Shown one piece after another: positions 9,689 to 19,117 of a stretch of 64,000 nucleotides of DNA. The position numbers were made by a program, and so were the translations under genes. Each line of letters starts with the position of its first letter. Within the stretch, counting starts at the first letter, position 1. This stretch comes from Hyphomonas adhaerens MHS-3 (GTDB lineage Bacteria > Pseudomonadota > Alphaproteobacteria > Caulobacterales > Hyphomonadaceae), in NCBI RefSeq assembly GCF_000685235.1, contig NZ_ARYH01000001.1:434001-498000 (forward strand), read 5' to 3'. The notes beneath the pieces are model-generated. The model had not been told where the DNA came from. It worked only from the letters and a program-made list of their open reading frames with translations, and ran no database searches.

Positions 9689-10882
9689 TCACCTCAGCTT
9701 CAGGGTTGCAAGGCCCGCGAGGGCGAACAGGACGGACAGGATCCAGAAGCGGACGACGACACGGGTCTCCGGCCAGTTCTTCTTCTGGAAATGGTGGTGC
9801 AGCGGCGCCATCAGGAAGATGCGCTTGCCTTCGCCGGTCAGGCGGCGGGTCAGCTTGAACCAGCTGACCTGCATGATCACCGACGCCGCCTCGATCACGA
9901 ACAGGCCGCCGATCACGACCAGCGCAAATTCGTGCTTGGTCGCCACGGCGACAACGCCCAGCATCCCGCCGAGGCCGAGCGAGCCGGTGTCGCCCATGAA
10001 GACCTTGGCCGGATAGGCATTGTACCAGAGGAAGCCCATACCGGCGCCCATCATGGCGCCGAGCAGGACAGCAAGTTCCCCTGCCCCCGGTGCGAACTGG
10101 ATACCGAGATATTCGGCGAAAACGAAGTTACCGGTGAGATACGCGATCATCGCATAGGAGGCTGCCGCGAACATCATCGGCACGATGGCGAGGCCATCCA
10201 GCCCATCGGTGAAGTTCACCGCATTGGCGCTGCCAACGATGACGATCATGCCGAACAGGATGAAGAACATGCCAAGCGGCAGGAAGTAGTTGTTCACGAA
10301 GGGCACGGCGACGCCGCCGGAGAAGTCCGGATCGGCTGGCGTGACGCTTGTCTGCGGGGCAAGAGCAGCAATCTGCTCGGCCAGACCATTCAGAGAGCCC
10401 CATTCGGCATGGCCTTCCGGCGTATGCGCGCCATGCAGCCCCATGATAAACGCACAGGCCAACGCGGCGATGCCAAAACCAGCCAGCAGGCGCGCCTTGG
10501 CCGACACACCCGCATCGGTCTGCTTGGTCACTTTGGCATAGTCATCCAGGAAGCCGAGGATCGCATACGACACGGTCACGAACAGGGTGACCCAGATGTA
10601 AGGATTGTGCAGGTTCGCCCAGAGCAGCACGCCTGCGAGCAGGCCCAGCCAGATCAGGAATCCGCCCATGGTTGGTGTACCGCGCTTTTCCAGCTGCTGC
10701 TCCAGAGACAGGTCGCGGATCGGCTGGCCCTTGCCCTGACGGGCACGCAGGAAATTTATGATCGAGTCGCCAAAAATCACCGTCACCAGGAACGCCGTCA
10801 CGACGGCCGCGCCTGTGCGGAAGGTAATATAGTTGAGAACGTTCAGGATACCGCTGTCAGCGGCCAGCCATTCGTACAGCAT
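9689..10882 (-). CDS. mraY: MraY, phospho-MurNAc-pentapeptide translocase
   Basis: Inner-membrane enzyme that transfers phospho-MurNAc-pentapeptide to undecaprenyl phosphate, forming lipid I. Marks: [30 protein letters not shown] with the catalytic Asp residues, FMGDTGSL, and [10 protein letters not shown] near the C-terminus. I start it at ATG 10882 (MLYEWLA), which overlaps the murF stop by one base (TGATG). About 397 residues, longer than the E. coli protein because of a hydrophilic insertion of some 40 residues around the middle (near [11 protein letters not shown]), as in other alphaproteobacteria. Confidence 0.95.
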   Translation of the reverse strand: MLYEWLAADSGILNVLNYITFRTGAAVVTAFLVTVIFGDSIINFLRARQGKGQPIRDLSLEQQLEKRGTPTMGGFLIWLGLLAGVLLWANLHNPYIWVTLFVTVSYAILGFLDDYAKVTKQTDAGVSAKARLLAGFGIAALACAFIMGLHGAHTPEGHAEWGSLNGLAEQIAALAPQTSVTPADPDFSGGVAVPFVNNYFLPLGMFFILFGMIVIVGSANAVNFTDGLDGLAIVPMMFAAASYAMIAYLTGNFVFAEYLGIQFAPGAGELAVLLGAMMGAGMGFLWYNAYPAKVFMGDTGSLGLGGMLGVVAVATKHEFALVVIGGLFVIEAASVIMQVSWFKLTRRLTGEGKRIFLMAPLHHHFQKKNWPETRVVVRFWILSVLFALAGLATLKLR

Positions 10883-12318
10883 CAACCAACCCCTGCAGCA
10901 CCTTCTGTGCCGCTTGCCATCTTGCCCAAGTCCGCCGTTTCGCTCCATTGGCGCAAACGGTCTGCTAGTCGTCCCATCCCGGATGCATTCGAGCCTTTGA
11001 TCAAGACCACGTCGCCATCGCGGAGTGTATTTTCCAGTGCATTAAAAAGTTCGTCGGCCTTTGGCGCCCACACCTTCTGCAGGTCGGTGGGCAGCGCCTC
11101 GGCCAGGTGAGTCATATTGTCCCCGGCCAGGAAGACGCCTTCGGTCCCGGTCTCCACGACCGCCCCGGCAAGGCCTGCATGTTCCGCATCCGACCTTTCG
11201 CCGATTTCCAGCATCTCACCGAGCGCAACAAGCCGGCGGCCTGCACCGCGTTGTTTCAATGAGGAAAGCGCCGCCCGCATCGAGCCCGGATTGGCATTGT
11301 AGGCGTCGTCGATCAGCGTGAAAGTGCCGCCACTGGGCAGGGGAAGGCGCTCGGCCGTGCCACGCCCCGGCGGCGGTGCATAGCCTGACAGGGCCTCGGC
11401 GCAATCCGAGACGGACGCGCCGGTTTGCGTCGCCGCCAGCAGGGCCGCGGCCACATTCATGGCCCAGTGCTCGCCCACGGCGTCCAGCGTCACCAGAACC
11501 GGCTTGCCGACCACATCGACCTGAACGCGGCTCGACACGCCGTCGGTTTCGTACCCGACGATGCGGGCCGTTGCATCCTTTGCGTGGCCGAAGGTTTCGA
11601 GATTGCCGGTCGGGCAGAGGTCCCGCGCCCGGTCTGCCAGGTATTCGAAGAAGATATCGTCTGAGGGCAGGATGAACGTGCCGCCTGCCTCAAGACCCTC
11701 AAAAATATCGGCTTTCTCGCGTGCCACGGCTTCGAGGCTGCCGAGACCTTCCAGATGCGCGCCGGCGATACAGGTAATGAGCCCAGTCTGCGGACGGACC
11801 ATGCGGCTGCGCGGGGCGATCTCGCCGGGCGTGGACATGCCGATCTCGAAGACGGCGCGTTCCGTCTCTTCCGGCATACGGGCCAGCGTCAGCGGCACGC
11901 CCCAGTGATTGTTGAAACTTTTCTGGCTCCAGTGCGCCGGACCGAGCGCGCGGTAGATGCGCGCCAGCATTTCCTTGACGCTGGTCTTGCCCGCAGAGCC
12001 GGTGATCGCGGTACGGTGCGCGCCGCAACGTGCGCGGGCCGCAACGCCCAGCTGTTCCAGCGCGGCCAGCGTGTCATCGGCAACGACCTGCGGCCCGTCG
12101 CCCTTCTTGCGGGACACGAGCGCGCCAGCGGCGCCTGCCTCGAAGGCCGCCTCGACGAAGTCATGGCCGTCGCGCTGGTCCTTCAGCGCAACGAACAGGT
12201 CACCCGGCGCCAGCGACCGCGTGTCGATCGACACCGTGCCCGTCACCTTAAACGGCGCAGTCGCCACACCGCCGGTGGCAAGGGTAATGTCGTCGGAGGT
12301 CCAGAGTGGTTTTGTCAT
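10882..12318 (-). CDS. murF: UDP-MurNAc-tripeptide--D-Ala-D-Ala ligase MurF
   Basis: Cytoplasmic Mur ligase that adds the D-Ala-D-Ala dipeptide. 478 residues. The N-terminal substrate domain ([18 protein letters not shown]) is followed by the ATP loop [35 protein letters not shown], the Ala-rich central part and [13 protein letters not shown] with [12 protein letters not shown] near the end, all MurF features. It starts with ATG overlapping the murE stop by 4 nt and ends overlapping the mraY start by one base. Confidence 0.96.
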   Translation of the reverse strand: MTKPLWTSDDITLATGGVATAPFKVTGTVSIDTRSLAPGDLFVALKDQRDGHDFVEAAFEAGAAGALVSRKKGDGPQVVADDTLAALEQLGVAARARCGAHRTAITGSAGKTSVKEMLARIYRALGPAHWSQKSFNNHWGVPLTLARMPEETERAVFEIGMSTPGEIAPRSRMVRPQTGLITCIAGAHLEGLGSLEAVAREKADIFEGLEAGGTFILPSDDIFFEYLADRARDLCPTGNLETFGHAKDATARIVGYETDGVSSRVQVDVVGKPVLVTLDAVGEHWAMNVAAALLAATQTGASVSDCAEALSGYAPPPGRGTAERLPLPSGGTFTLIDDAYNANPGSMRAALSSLKQRGAGRRLVALGEMLEIGERSDAEHAGLAGAVVETGTEGVFLAGDNMTHLAEALPTDLQKVWAPKADELFNALENTLRDGDVVLIKGSNASGMGRLADRLRQWSETADLGKMASGTEGAAGVG

Positions 12319-13757
12319 GCACCCTCCGCTCCCAGCGCGTCGCGCGCCGTATCCTGGTCGGAGAAGGGATGAATTTCCTTGCCGATGATCTGGCCGGTCT
12401 CGTGACCCTTGCCGGCGATCACCAGCGTGTCGCCCTTTTTCAGTTCCGCAATGACCGTGCGGATGGCTTCGCCCCGGTCACCGATCTCGCGGGCGTCCGG
12501 ACAGCCGGCCAGCACCTGTTTGCGGATTTCCGCGGCGTCTTCCGTGCGCGGATTGTCATCGGTAACGATCACGTCGTCGGCCTGGCGCGCAGCGATCTCG
12601 CCCATCAGCGGCCGCTTGCGGGCATCGCGGTCACCGCCGCAGCCGAAGATCACTTTCAGGTCGCCGGCCGTGTGGGGGCGGACAGCGCGCAGCAGGACGT
12701 CCAGCCCGTCAGGCGTGTGGGCATAGTCGACGAACACGGCAGCGCCGGACCCGGTCTTGCCGACAAACTCCATCCGGCCCTTCACGGGCTCCAGATGCGC
12801 CAGGCCATCGGCGACCTGGTCGATGTTCAGGCCCAGCGACAGGCAGATCGCAGCCGCCGCCAGCGCGTTCAGCGCCTGGAACTCGCCGATCAGCGGCAAT
12901 TCCAGCGGCTTCTGTTCCACGTCGCGCCAATACAGGTGCAGCACCTGGCCTGTTGCCCGCGGCATGATCTCGTCGATCCAGAGGTCTTCGCCGCGCCAGC
13001 CGAAGGAGACGATCGGCATCTGCTTGCCGAGGGCGGCAGCTTCGAAATCATTGCACTGCTCGGAGTCCGCATTGACGATGGCCGGCACACCCGGACGCCC
13101 CAGCTCGCGGAAAAGGCGCAGCTTGGCAGACAGGTATTCTTCCATCGTCGAATGGTAATCCAGATGGTCCTGCGTGAAATTCAGGAAGGCGACAGCTGAC
13201 AGGTCCACGCCATCCAGACGGTGCTGTTCGAGGCCATGGCTGGAGGCTTCCATCGCGCAATGGGTCACGCCCTGCCGGGCCAGCTCGGCCAGCGTCTCGT
13301 GGATGGTCACGGGATCCGGCGTCGTGTGGCCGACATCAATATGACCCTCAGGGCCGACGGCACCGAGTGTGCCCATCGAGGCAGACTTCATTCCGGCCCG
13401 CGCCCAGATCTGGCGGCAAAAATCGACCGTCGAGGATTTTCCGTTCGTGCCCGTCACCGCGACCACGGTCTCCGGCTGGGAATGGTAGAAACGCTTTGCC
13501 GCCAGCGCGAGCGCCCGGCGCGGCTCTTCATCGACAATATGCGCAACGGTCACATTGTCGGTGCCTTCACCGGACAGGATCGCCACGGCGCCCTTCCCGA
13601 TCGCGTCGGGAATGAATTTGCTCCCATCGGTAACCGAGCCCTTCAGGGCCGCGAACAAATAGCCCGGTTTCACGCGGCGGCTGTCAGCCGTCATCCCGGT
13701 GATGACGGTGTCGCCATCCGGCGCGTCGGGGAACAGGTCTTTGAGCTTACAGGTCAC
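12315..13757 (-). CDS. murE: UDP-MurNAc-L-alanyl-D-glutamate--diaminopimelate ligase MurE
   Basis: Cytoplasmic Mur ligase for the third residue. 480 residues. Visible: TADSRRVKPGYLFAAL, the ATP loop VTGTNGKSSTVDF, MEASSHGLEQHRLDGV, and TDDNPRTEDAAEIRKQV, the DNPR motif that marks meso-diaminopimelate specificity, followed by GKGHETGQ. Cell walls are therefore of the usual Gram-negative mDAP type. The start is GTG at 13757 inside a GTGA overlap with the ftsI stop. Confidence 0.96.
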   Translation of the reverse strand: MTCKLKDLFPDAPDGDTVITGMTADSRRVKPGYLFAALKGSVTDGSKFIPDAIGKGAVAILSGEGTDNVTVAHIVDEEPRRALALAAKRFYHSQPETVVAVTGTNGKSSTVDFCRQIWARAGMKSASMGTLGAVGPEGHIDVGHTTPDPVTIHETLAELARQGVTHCAMEASSHGLEQHRLDGVDLSAVAFLNFTQDHLDYHSTMEEYLSAKLRLFRELGRPGVPAIVNADSEQCNDFEAAALGKQMPIVSFGWRGEDLWIDEIMPRATGQVLHLYWRDVEQKPLELPLIGEFQALNALAAAAICLSLGLNIDQVADGLAHLEPVKGRMEFVGKTGSGAAVFVDYAHTPDGLDVLLRAVRPHTAGDLKVIFGCGGDRDARKRPLMGEIAARQADDVIVTDDNPRTEDAAEIRKQVLAGCPDAREIGDRGEAIRTVIAELKKGDTLVIAGKGHETGQIIGKEIHPFSDQDTARDALGAEGA

Positions 13758-15376
13758 AGCGAAGTCCTCTCATCTCCGGAGCGGTACGCATCTCCTGCAG
13801 GACGGAAATCTTCAAAGCGTGGGGCGATGCCGAGCAGCGGCGCGACACGTTCTATGATGCGACCTGCGGTCGGCGCCGCATTCTGGGAAGCCACAGAGCC
13901 TCCCGGCCCGGCTTTGGGATCATCCAGTGTCACAATCATGGCATACTGCGGGCTGTCATAGGGAAATATCGCCGCAAAGCTGGAGATATTGCGCCCGTCA
14001 TCATAGCCGCCCGGCACCGGCTTCTCTGCCGTGCCGGTCTTCCCGGCCACGCGATAGCCGCCGACTTCGGCATTCTTGCCCGTTCCGGTCAGCACCGCTT
14101 CACGCATCATCGCATTCACGAGGTCTGCCGTGATGGCCGACATCACCCGGACACGCTTTGGCTTGCGGGTCTCGTCCACGATCAGGGTCGGCTGCACCCG
14201 CTCCCCGCCATTGGCGAAGGCGGCAAAGGCCGACAGGAACGCCATCGGCGTGACAGCGATGCCGTGGCCATACGCCATCGTGGCAGCCGTCAGGTCATCC
14301 ATGCGCTCAGGCAGGATGGGCGCCGCGCTGCCGGACAGTTCCACCGGCGACCGGTCCAGCAGGCCGGCGGTCTTCAGGAATTCCTGCTGGCGGCGCGGGC
14401 CCAGTTTCTCGTTGATATGCACCGTGCCGATATTCGAGCTCTCGGCGATGATCGTCGTGACATCCACCCGCGTGCCGATGGGGTGAATGTCGGAAATCGT
14501 GTAGCCGCGCATCTCAATGGGACGGCGGACATCGAACATGTCGGTCGGCCGGATCGCCCCGGCCTCCAGCGCGGCGGCCACCGTCAGCGGCTTGAAGACG
14601 GAACCCAGCTCGTACAGGGCGCCGGTCGCCCGGTTCATGCGCGACGGGTCGTCCATGGCGATGTCGGAAGACCGGTTGGGATTGAAGGGCGGCCAGCTGG
14701 CCATGGCGCGGACTTCGCCGGTGCGCGCCTCCAGCAGGATCACGGCAGCGCCTTCGAACCCGTCCGCGGCAGCGGAGGTTGCCAGTTCGGCTTCCACGGC
14801 CGCCTGCACGCCATTGTCGATGGTCAGGCGCAGCGGTTCCCCACCAGCGGTGAGGCGTTCATTCTGGCTGAACTCGACCCCGCCGGCACCGACGCCGTCC
14901 ACATTCACGAAGCCCAGTACCTGCCCGGCCAGCGTCCCGCGCGGATAGGCGCGGCTGATCTCTTCCTTGAACCACAGGCCTTCGAGGCCGAGGTCGAACA
15001 CGGTCTGGCGCTGGCGGGGGGTCAGGCCGCGCTTGACCCACACGAACTCGCGCGATTGGTCCGACAGGCGCTCTGTCAGGCTGGCGGTGTCAATTTCAGG
15101 CAGAACGCCGGCCAGACGGGTCGCCACTTCGCGCGGGTCCCAGATCAGCTGCGGATTGGCCACCAGCGAATAGACCGTCACGGACGTTGCCAGCTGTTCG
15201 CCATTCCGGTCGACGATATCGGCGCGCGCAACCTGTTCGCCGGCCCGGGCCACCAGGTGGCCTGACTCCCGGTCAGGCGACAGCGCCAGGTAGCCGGCCT
15301 TGCCGGCCAGCACCACAAACAACGCGCTGAGGCCGAGGCCGACCAGCCGTGTCCGGTGGCGCGACGCTTCCGTCAT
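13754..15376 (-). CDS. ftsI: FtsI/PBP3, septal peptidoglycan transpeptidase
   Basis: Class B penicillin-binding protein that cross-links septal peptidoglycan, anchored by one N-terminal helix (residues about 12-30) with the catalytic domain in the periplasm. 540 residues. The three active-site motifs are present: SVFK (serine nucleophile, in the YELGSVFKPLT segment), SSN, and KTGT in VAGKTGTAEK. The N-terminal pedestal domain is complete. It overlaps ftsL and murE by 4 nt each and works with FtsW. Confidence 0.95.
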   Translation of the reverse strand: MTEASRHRTRLVGLGLSALFVVLAGKAGYLALSPDRESGHLVARAGEQVARADIVDRNGEQLATSVTVYSLVANPQLIWDPREVATRLAGVLPEIDTASLTERLSDQSREFVWVKRGLTPRQRQTVFDLGLEGLWFKEEISRAYPRGTLAGQVLGFVNVDGVGAGGVEFSQNERLTAGGEPLRLTIDNGVQAAVEAELATSAAADGFEGAAVILLEARTGEVRAMASWPPFNPNRSSDIAMDDPSRMNRATGALYELGSVFKPLTVAAALEAGAIRPTDMFDVRRPIEMRGYTISDIHPIGTRVDVTTIIAESSNIGTVHINEKLGPRRQQEFLKTAGLLDRSPVELSGSAAPILPERMDDLTAATMAYGHGIAVTPMAFLSAFAAFANGGERVQPTLIVDETRKPKRVRVMSAITADLVNAMMREAVLTGTGKNAEVGGYRVAGKTGTAEKPVPGGYDDGRNISSFAAIFPYDSPQYAMIVTLDDPKAGPGGSVASQNAAPTAGRIIERVAPLLGIAPRFEDFRPAGDAYRSGDERTSL

Positions 15377-15708
15377 TCAGGCGCCTCCGCAGAGGTATCG
15401 CCTGCGTCGGCGGCAGGATCGACGGGCAGGCCGATCAGGGCATCCAGGTCGCGCTCATTGGCCATCTGTTCCGGGCGCGGCGGCGCCATGCCCAATTCGT
15501 TGCGGGCGTATTCCTCGATCCACTCCCGGCGGCTCATATGGGAGAGTTCGGTCTCCAGAAGCGCCTTTTCGTGGTGGGCTTCCTCAATCTGCGCCTCGAC
15601 CGCCATCAGTTCGGCAGCCGTATCCTTGGCGCCGTATTTCGCCCGGTAGAGGCTGAAAACCAGCAGGCCGACAATGACGAGACCCAGAATGAATACACGG
15701 CGGCTCAT
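15373..15708 (-). CDS. ftsL: Cell division protein FtsL
   Basis: A 111-residue bitopic membrane protein: a short cytoplasmic N-terminus, one helix (about residues 5-22), then a periplasmic coiled coil rich in Ala, Glu and Leu, and an acidic C-terminal tail. It sits in the position of ftsL between rsmH and ftsI, overlapping both neighbours by 4 nt. FtsL links FtsB/FtsQ to FtsWI and licenses septal synthesis. Sequence is poorly conserved in this family, so identity rests on topology and position. Confidence 0.85.
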   Translation of the reverse strand: MSRRVFILGLVIVGLLVFSLYRAKYGAKDTAAELMAVEAQIEEAHHEKALLETELSHMSRREWIEEYARNELGMAPPRPEQMANERDLDALIGLPVDPAADAGDTSAEAPE

Positions 15709-16733
15709 GACACGTCCTCCAGTTGCGAAAGCGGGGGCAGGTTCATGCCGTCATCCGCTTCTTCGTCGATTGCAGGCGCTTCGGTCCGGATGGCCGCCCG
15801 CAATTTTGCGGATCGTGCACGCGGATTGCCTTCCACTTCCTTATCCTGAGGCAGGATCGGCTTGTTTGGGCGCAGTTCGAATGTCGGTTGCGGGCCTTTG
15901 GCCATCAGGGGCATGTGGCGGGACCCTCCGGCATTCTTGCCGGCGCGTTCCCGCAGCCACTGTTTCACCATCCGGTCTTCCAGCGAATGGAAGGTGACGA
16001 TCACGAGCCGTCCGCCAGGCTTCAGCAGGCGTTCGGCCGCCGCAAGCGCCCGGGCCAGTTCGCCCAACTCGTCGTTCACATACATGCGGATCGCCTGGAA
16101 GGTCAGCGTGGCGGGGTGAATCCGGCTGCCCTTGCGTCCGCCCACAGCAGTCTCGACCGTCTGGGCGAGATCCAGCGTGGTGTCGAAGAAACGTTCCTTG
16201 CGGCGCTGGACGATCTGGCGGGCGATGCGGCGCGCCTGCTTCTCCTCGCCGAGGCGGAAGATGACATTGGCGAGATCGCCTTCGTCCATATAGTTCACGA
16301 CATCCGCGGCGGTGGGCCCGGCCGCGCCCATGCGCATGTCCAGCGGGCCGTCCTTGTTGAAGGAAAAGCCGCGATGCCCCTCATCGATCTGGAAGCTGGA
16401 CACGCCGATATCGAGGACGACCGCATCGACCGAGTCGCATCCGGTTGCCTCGACCAGCGCATCCATTTCGCCGAACCGGCCCAGCAGCGGGGTGATGCGG
16501 TCGGTCTGGGCGGCAAGGGCCTCGGCCCGCATGATGGCGTCGAGGTCGCGATCGATGGCGAAGACGGCGCATTTCGCGGCGGTCAGGATGGCCCGGGTGT
16601 AGCCGCCCCCGCCGAATGTGCCGTCGACGATCCGGTCGCCATCCTGCACGTCCAGGGCCGCCAGGACCTCGTCCAGCATGACGGGCTTGTGCCCGGAATC
16701 GGCGGTGTCAGGCCGGGGTCTGGTGGTCATCAT
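15705..16733 (-). CDS. rsmH: 16S rRNA (cytosine1402-N4)-methyltransferase RsmH
   Basis: SAM-dependent methyltransferase (MraW) that modifies C1402 in the ribosomal P site. 342 residues. Seen: HKPVMLDEVL at the N-terminus, the SAM loop DGTFGGGGYTRAIL, VVLDIGVSSFQIDE, FSFNKDGPLDMRMG, TLTFQAIRMYVNDEL, and VTFHSLEDRMVKQW near the C-terminus. It has two adjacent ATG codons at its start and overlaps the mraZ stop by 4 nt. Confidence 0.96.
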   Translation of the reverse strand: MMTTRPRPDTADSGHKPVMLDEVLAALDVQDGDRIVDGTFGGGGYTRAILTAAKCAVFAIDRDLDAIMRAEALAAQTDRITPLLGRFGEMDALVEATGCDSVDAVVLDIGVSSFQIDEGHRGFSFNKDGPLDMRMGAAGPTAADVVNYMDEGDLANVIFRLGEEKQARRIARQIVQRRKERFFDTTLDLAQTVETAVGGRKGSRIHPATLTFQAIRMYVNDELGELARALAAAERLLKPGGRLVIVTFHSLEDRMVKQWLRERAGKNAGGSRHMPLMAKGPQPTFELRPNKPILPQDKEVEGNPRARSAKLRAAIRTEAPAIDEEADDGMNLPPLSQLEDVS

Positions 16734-17245
16734 CCATCCCCTCCCTCAACGAGTTTGAGATCCGGATAGAGCCCCATTTCATGCTGGCGCAGCACCTCAT
16801 TATAGGCTTCGCCCAGCGCTTCCAGAGTCTCCGGCTTCGCAGCCGTTTCGGACATGGCAGTGGTAAACGCGGCGTGCTTTTCGGGGTTCCAGATCTGGAA
16901 GCTGTCGATGTTGCCGGCGAACTTGACCCGGCCATCGAGACCGGCCGCCGCGATCAGCTCGTCCGTCAGCTTGATGCGGCCCGTATCGTCCATCTTCAGG
17001 TCAGCAGACCCGGCAATGATCGACGACACCAGCGCCTTGCGGACCGGGGATTGCGGGGGCAGGCGGGTCAGCGTGGCGCGGTACATGGCCATCAGGGCTT
17101 CGCCGCCGCCTTCCAGGCAGCCGGATCCGTCGAGGGCAGGCCACAGGAAAATCCGGTTTCCACCGCCCAACGCTGCGCGAAAGGGTGCCGGGATAGAGAC
17201 CCGCCCTTTTGCATCAATTGCGCTTTCGTAGGTGGATACGAACAC
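16730..17245 (-). CDS. mraZ: MraZ, transcriptional regulator of the division cluster
   Basis: AbrB-fold DNA-binding protein with two swapped-hairpin repeats that controls its own cluster. The first repeat begins FVSTYESAIDAKGRVSIPAPFR, and the second contains LKMDDTGRIKLTDELIAAAGL. I chose the GTG at 17245 because MraZ proteins begin with M-F-(L/V)-S-T-Y; an ATG at 17281 would add 12 unmatched residues and has no ribosome site. About 171 residues. It is the first gene of the minus-strand cluster. The DNA upstream carries TGGGC repeats with a 10-bp period (17302-17336), the type of site MraZ binds. Confidence 0.92.
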   Translation of the reverse strand: MFVSTYESAIDAKGRVSIPAPFRAALGGGNRIFLWPALDGSGCLEGGGEALMAMYRATLTRLPPQSPVRKALVSSIIAGSADLKMDDTGRIKLTDELIAAAGLDGRVKFAGNIDSFQIWNPEKHAAFTTAMSETAAKPETLEALGEAYNEVLRQHEMGLYPDLKLVEGGDG

Positions 17246-17301
17246 CCGCCAGCCCGTTCTTCGTTTGCCTAAACCCCGCATGGGTAAACCATGTCTTAAT
17301 T

Positions 17302-17336
17302 TGGAGTATCATGGGCAAGCATGGGCCTCAATGGGC
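17302..17336 (-). promoter_or_regulatory. Phased TGGGC boxes, candidate MraZ operator
   Basis: On the plus strand TGGGC occurs at 17312, 17322 and 17332, exactly 10 bp apart, with a degenerate in-phase copy TGGAG at 17302 and a further TGGGT at 17281, just before the mraZ frame. MraZ of E. coli binds direct TGGGN repeats with 5-nt spacers upstream of its gene. Spacing here is the same, but the boxes read on the strand opposite to mraZ transcription. The first box lies about 57 nt upstream of the GTG start. Confidence 0.7.
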
Positions 17337-18076
17337 CGGGTACGTGAATCGAAATATCCACAACAGCCCCGCACAAGAACACTCCACGCCCGAACAGTGA
17401 ACAAACCGGAACAAAGGGGTGGGATGACATGGCCCCTGAACGAATTTCCTTTTTGAATCAGTTCGATGTCGAAATTGCGTCCGTTATCCACAGGCACATC
17501 AAAAGTTACTGAGTTTTTAAGATTTCAGGCCTGCGATTTGCGCAGCAGTCCGGAATTGGTCTCCGGAATCCTGCTTTTACTTTCCAGCCCCCGCAGTTTG
17601 ACTTTGCCTGCAGCAAGAAAAGGCCAGTCGCCCTGGTCACGGCGCATGCAGATCCTGCATGGGCGGCCCAGGGTCCGTCATGGTCATGTTGAAGTCCGGA
17701 GAGGGAGAAAAATAGGCCCGACAAGCCATCTGGCTTGGGAGGGGGACGGTGCCGAGCGTCCTGATGGGTGGCGGACGCTGTGTTCCGGCTTGCCGAGCCA
17801 TTTTCGCCGTTCGAAACGAGGGTCTTGGGTGGGGAGTTGAGATGTCCCGCCCCGAACGGTTCACTAGGACTATGTCCGGAGGCGCAAAACCGTTCCAAAC
17901 TTTTCTCGCCTTGGATGAAGTTTTTTTCGCGCAGAGTCACCCTAGGCTTATTTTACCCCCACCCGAACCTCAAGAATCCCAATAACGCACTGTTTTTATT
18001 GAATAATAATTATTTCGCGATTCCGGTGATTTTTTGCATGCGACAAAAAGAAATTTTGATGGTTTGCCGTTACGCC
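17337..18076. other. Long intergenic region between mraZ and oxyR, with DnaA boxes and GANTC sites
   Basis: About 740 nt without a convincing gene. It holds a perfect DnaA box TTATCCACA at 17484-17492, a near match ATATCCACA at 17354-17362, and GAATC (CcrM-type GANTC) at 17346-17350 and again further in. The last 100 nt before oxyR are AT-rich. Short open frames on both strands (for example minus 17637-17864) have no family features. The middle part could carry an unrecognised RNA, but I saw no known RNA motif. Confidence 0.5.
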
Positions 18077-18091
18077 ATAGAGCAGACCTAT
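18077..18091 (+). promoter_or_regulatory. OxyR half-operator overlapping the oxyR start codon
   Basis: ATAG (18077-18080), 7 nt, then CTAT (18088-18091) matches the ATAG-N7-CTAT unit of the OxyR recognition pattern, and the last two bases are the AT of the oxyR ATG. The full four-element pattern is not present. Bound OxyR would cover the translation start, which suggests autoregulation. Confidence 0.45.
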
Positions 18092-18998
18092 GATTATCCC
18101 GACACTCCGCCAATTGCAGTTCCTGGTCGCCCTTGGCGAATCCGGCTCCTTTTCACGCGCGGCCGAGGCCTGCCACGTGACCCAGCCCACCCTGTCGGCC
18201 GGGATCCGTGAACTGGAGGATTTGCTGGGCGTGAAACTGGCAGAGCGGGAAGCCCGCGGCGCCAGCCTCACCCATGCCGGTGAAATCGCGCTCGCCCGCG
18301 CCTCGGCCCTGCTGAACGATGCCCATGCCCTCGTGCAGGCGGTGCAGAGTGCCGGCGCCATGCTGACCGGGCCGTTCCACCTTGGCGCCATTCCGACCAT
18401 CGCCCCTTTCGTGCTGCCCCAGACCGTAAGTGCGCTGAACACCGCCTATCCCGACCTCAAGCTGTACCTGCATGAGGACAAGACCGGACGCCTGATCGAC
18501 CAGTTGCGCACGCGAACGCTGGACGCCGCCCTGATCGCATTGCCCTGGGATACGCCCGGGATCGAAAGCATGACCCTGATGGACGACGAATTCCTGTTCG
18601 CCGCCCCGGCCAATCACCCGCTGGCCAAAAAGAACGGGCTGACCCCGGAAGACCTGGTCGACGAGAACCTGCTGCTGCTGGAAGACGGCCACTGTCTGAG
18701 GGATCACGCCCTGTCCATCTGCCGGATGCGGACCGGCGCCCGCAAGGACCAGGTGGCGGCGACCTCGCTGGGTACGCTGGTCAACATGATTGCCGGCGGG
18801 CTCGGCGTCTCCCTCCTTCCGAAACTGGCCGTAGACCATGGGCTGAACGTCGGAAGCGACGTCGCCGTGCGGGAGTTCGTCCGCCCCGTCATTGGCCGCC
18901 GGATCGGCATCGCCTGGCGCGCCGGCAGCCCGCGGGAAGCCGACGCCCGCAAGGTGGGTGAGGTGATCAAGGAACAGCTGACCGGCTCGAGCGGCTGA
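18090..18998 (+). CDS. oxyR: Hydrogen peroxide-responsive LysR regulator OxyR
   Basis: A LysR-type regulator of 302 residues: winged helix-turn-helix (residues about 1-62: LRQLQFLVALGESGSFSRAAE, then HVTQPTLSAGIRELE) and a periplasmic-binding-protein-like sensor domain. The redox pair of OxyR is present: C203 and C212 in LLEDGHCLRDHALSIC, with the same spacing as Cys199/Cys208 of E. coli. Oxidation by peroxide would form the disulfide and switch the protein. No katG or ahpC is next to it, so its targets are elsewhere. It is likely autoregulated through the site over its start codon. Confidence 0.92.
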   Translation: MIIPTLRQLQFLVALGESGSFSRAAEACHVTQPTLSAGIRELEDLLGVKLAEREARGASLTHAGEIALARASALLNDAHALVQAVQSAGAMLTGPFHLGAIPTIAPFVLPQTVSALNTAYPDLKLYLHEDKTGRLIDQLRTRTLDAALIALPWDTPGIESMTLMDDEFLFAAPANHPLAKKNGLTPEDLVDENLLLLEDGHCLRDHALSICRMRTGARKDQVAATSLGTLVNMIAGGLGVSLLPKLAVDHGLNVGSDVAVREFVRPVIGRRIGIAWRAGSPREADARKVGEVIKEQLTGSSG

Positions 18999-19060
18999 CG
19001 CGGCGGCCTCCAAACCGGTCAACAACACCGCCTGAGAGCAGACAAATCCTCGCCTCCGGC

Positions 19061-19091
19061 TTGACAATTCCAGTCATATAACAAGTTATAT
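19061..19091 (+). promoter_or_regulatory. Promoter with palindromic operator of the MarR-GNAT gene
   Basis: A consensus -35 TTGACA (19061-19066) is followed by the perfect dyad ATATAACAAGTTATAT (19076-19091), which covers the -10 region. A repressor bound there would block RNA polymerase. The MarR-type protein encoded 27 nt downstream is the obvious candidate. Confidence 0.7.
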
Positions 19092-19117
19092 AACCCCACA
19101 TACATAAGGGGCCCGGC

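Noticed and set aside
17600-17800. RNase P RNA (rnpB) near mraZ
   Set aside because: I looked for it because the gap is long, but the conserved GAGGAAAGTCCGGGC and ACAGAACCCGGCTTA elements are absent on both strands.
17506-17940. Minus-strand open frames between mraZ and oxyR
   Set aside because: No ribosome sites, no family features, several overlapping frames of equal quality.
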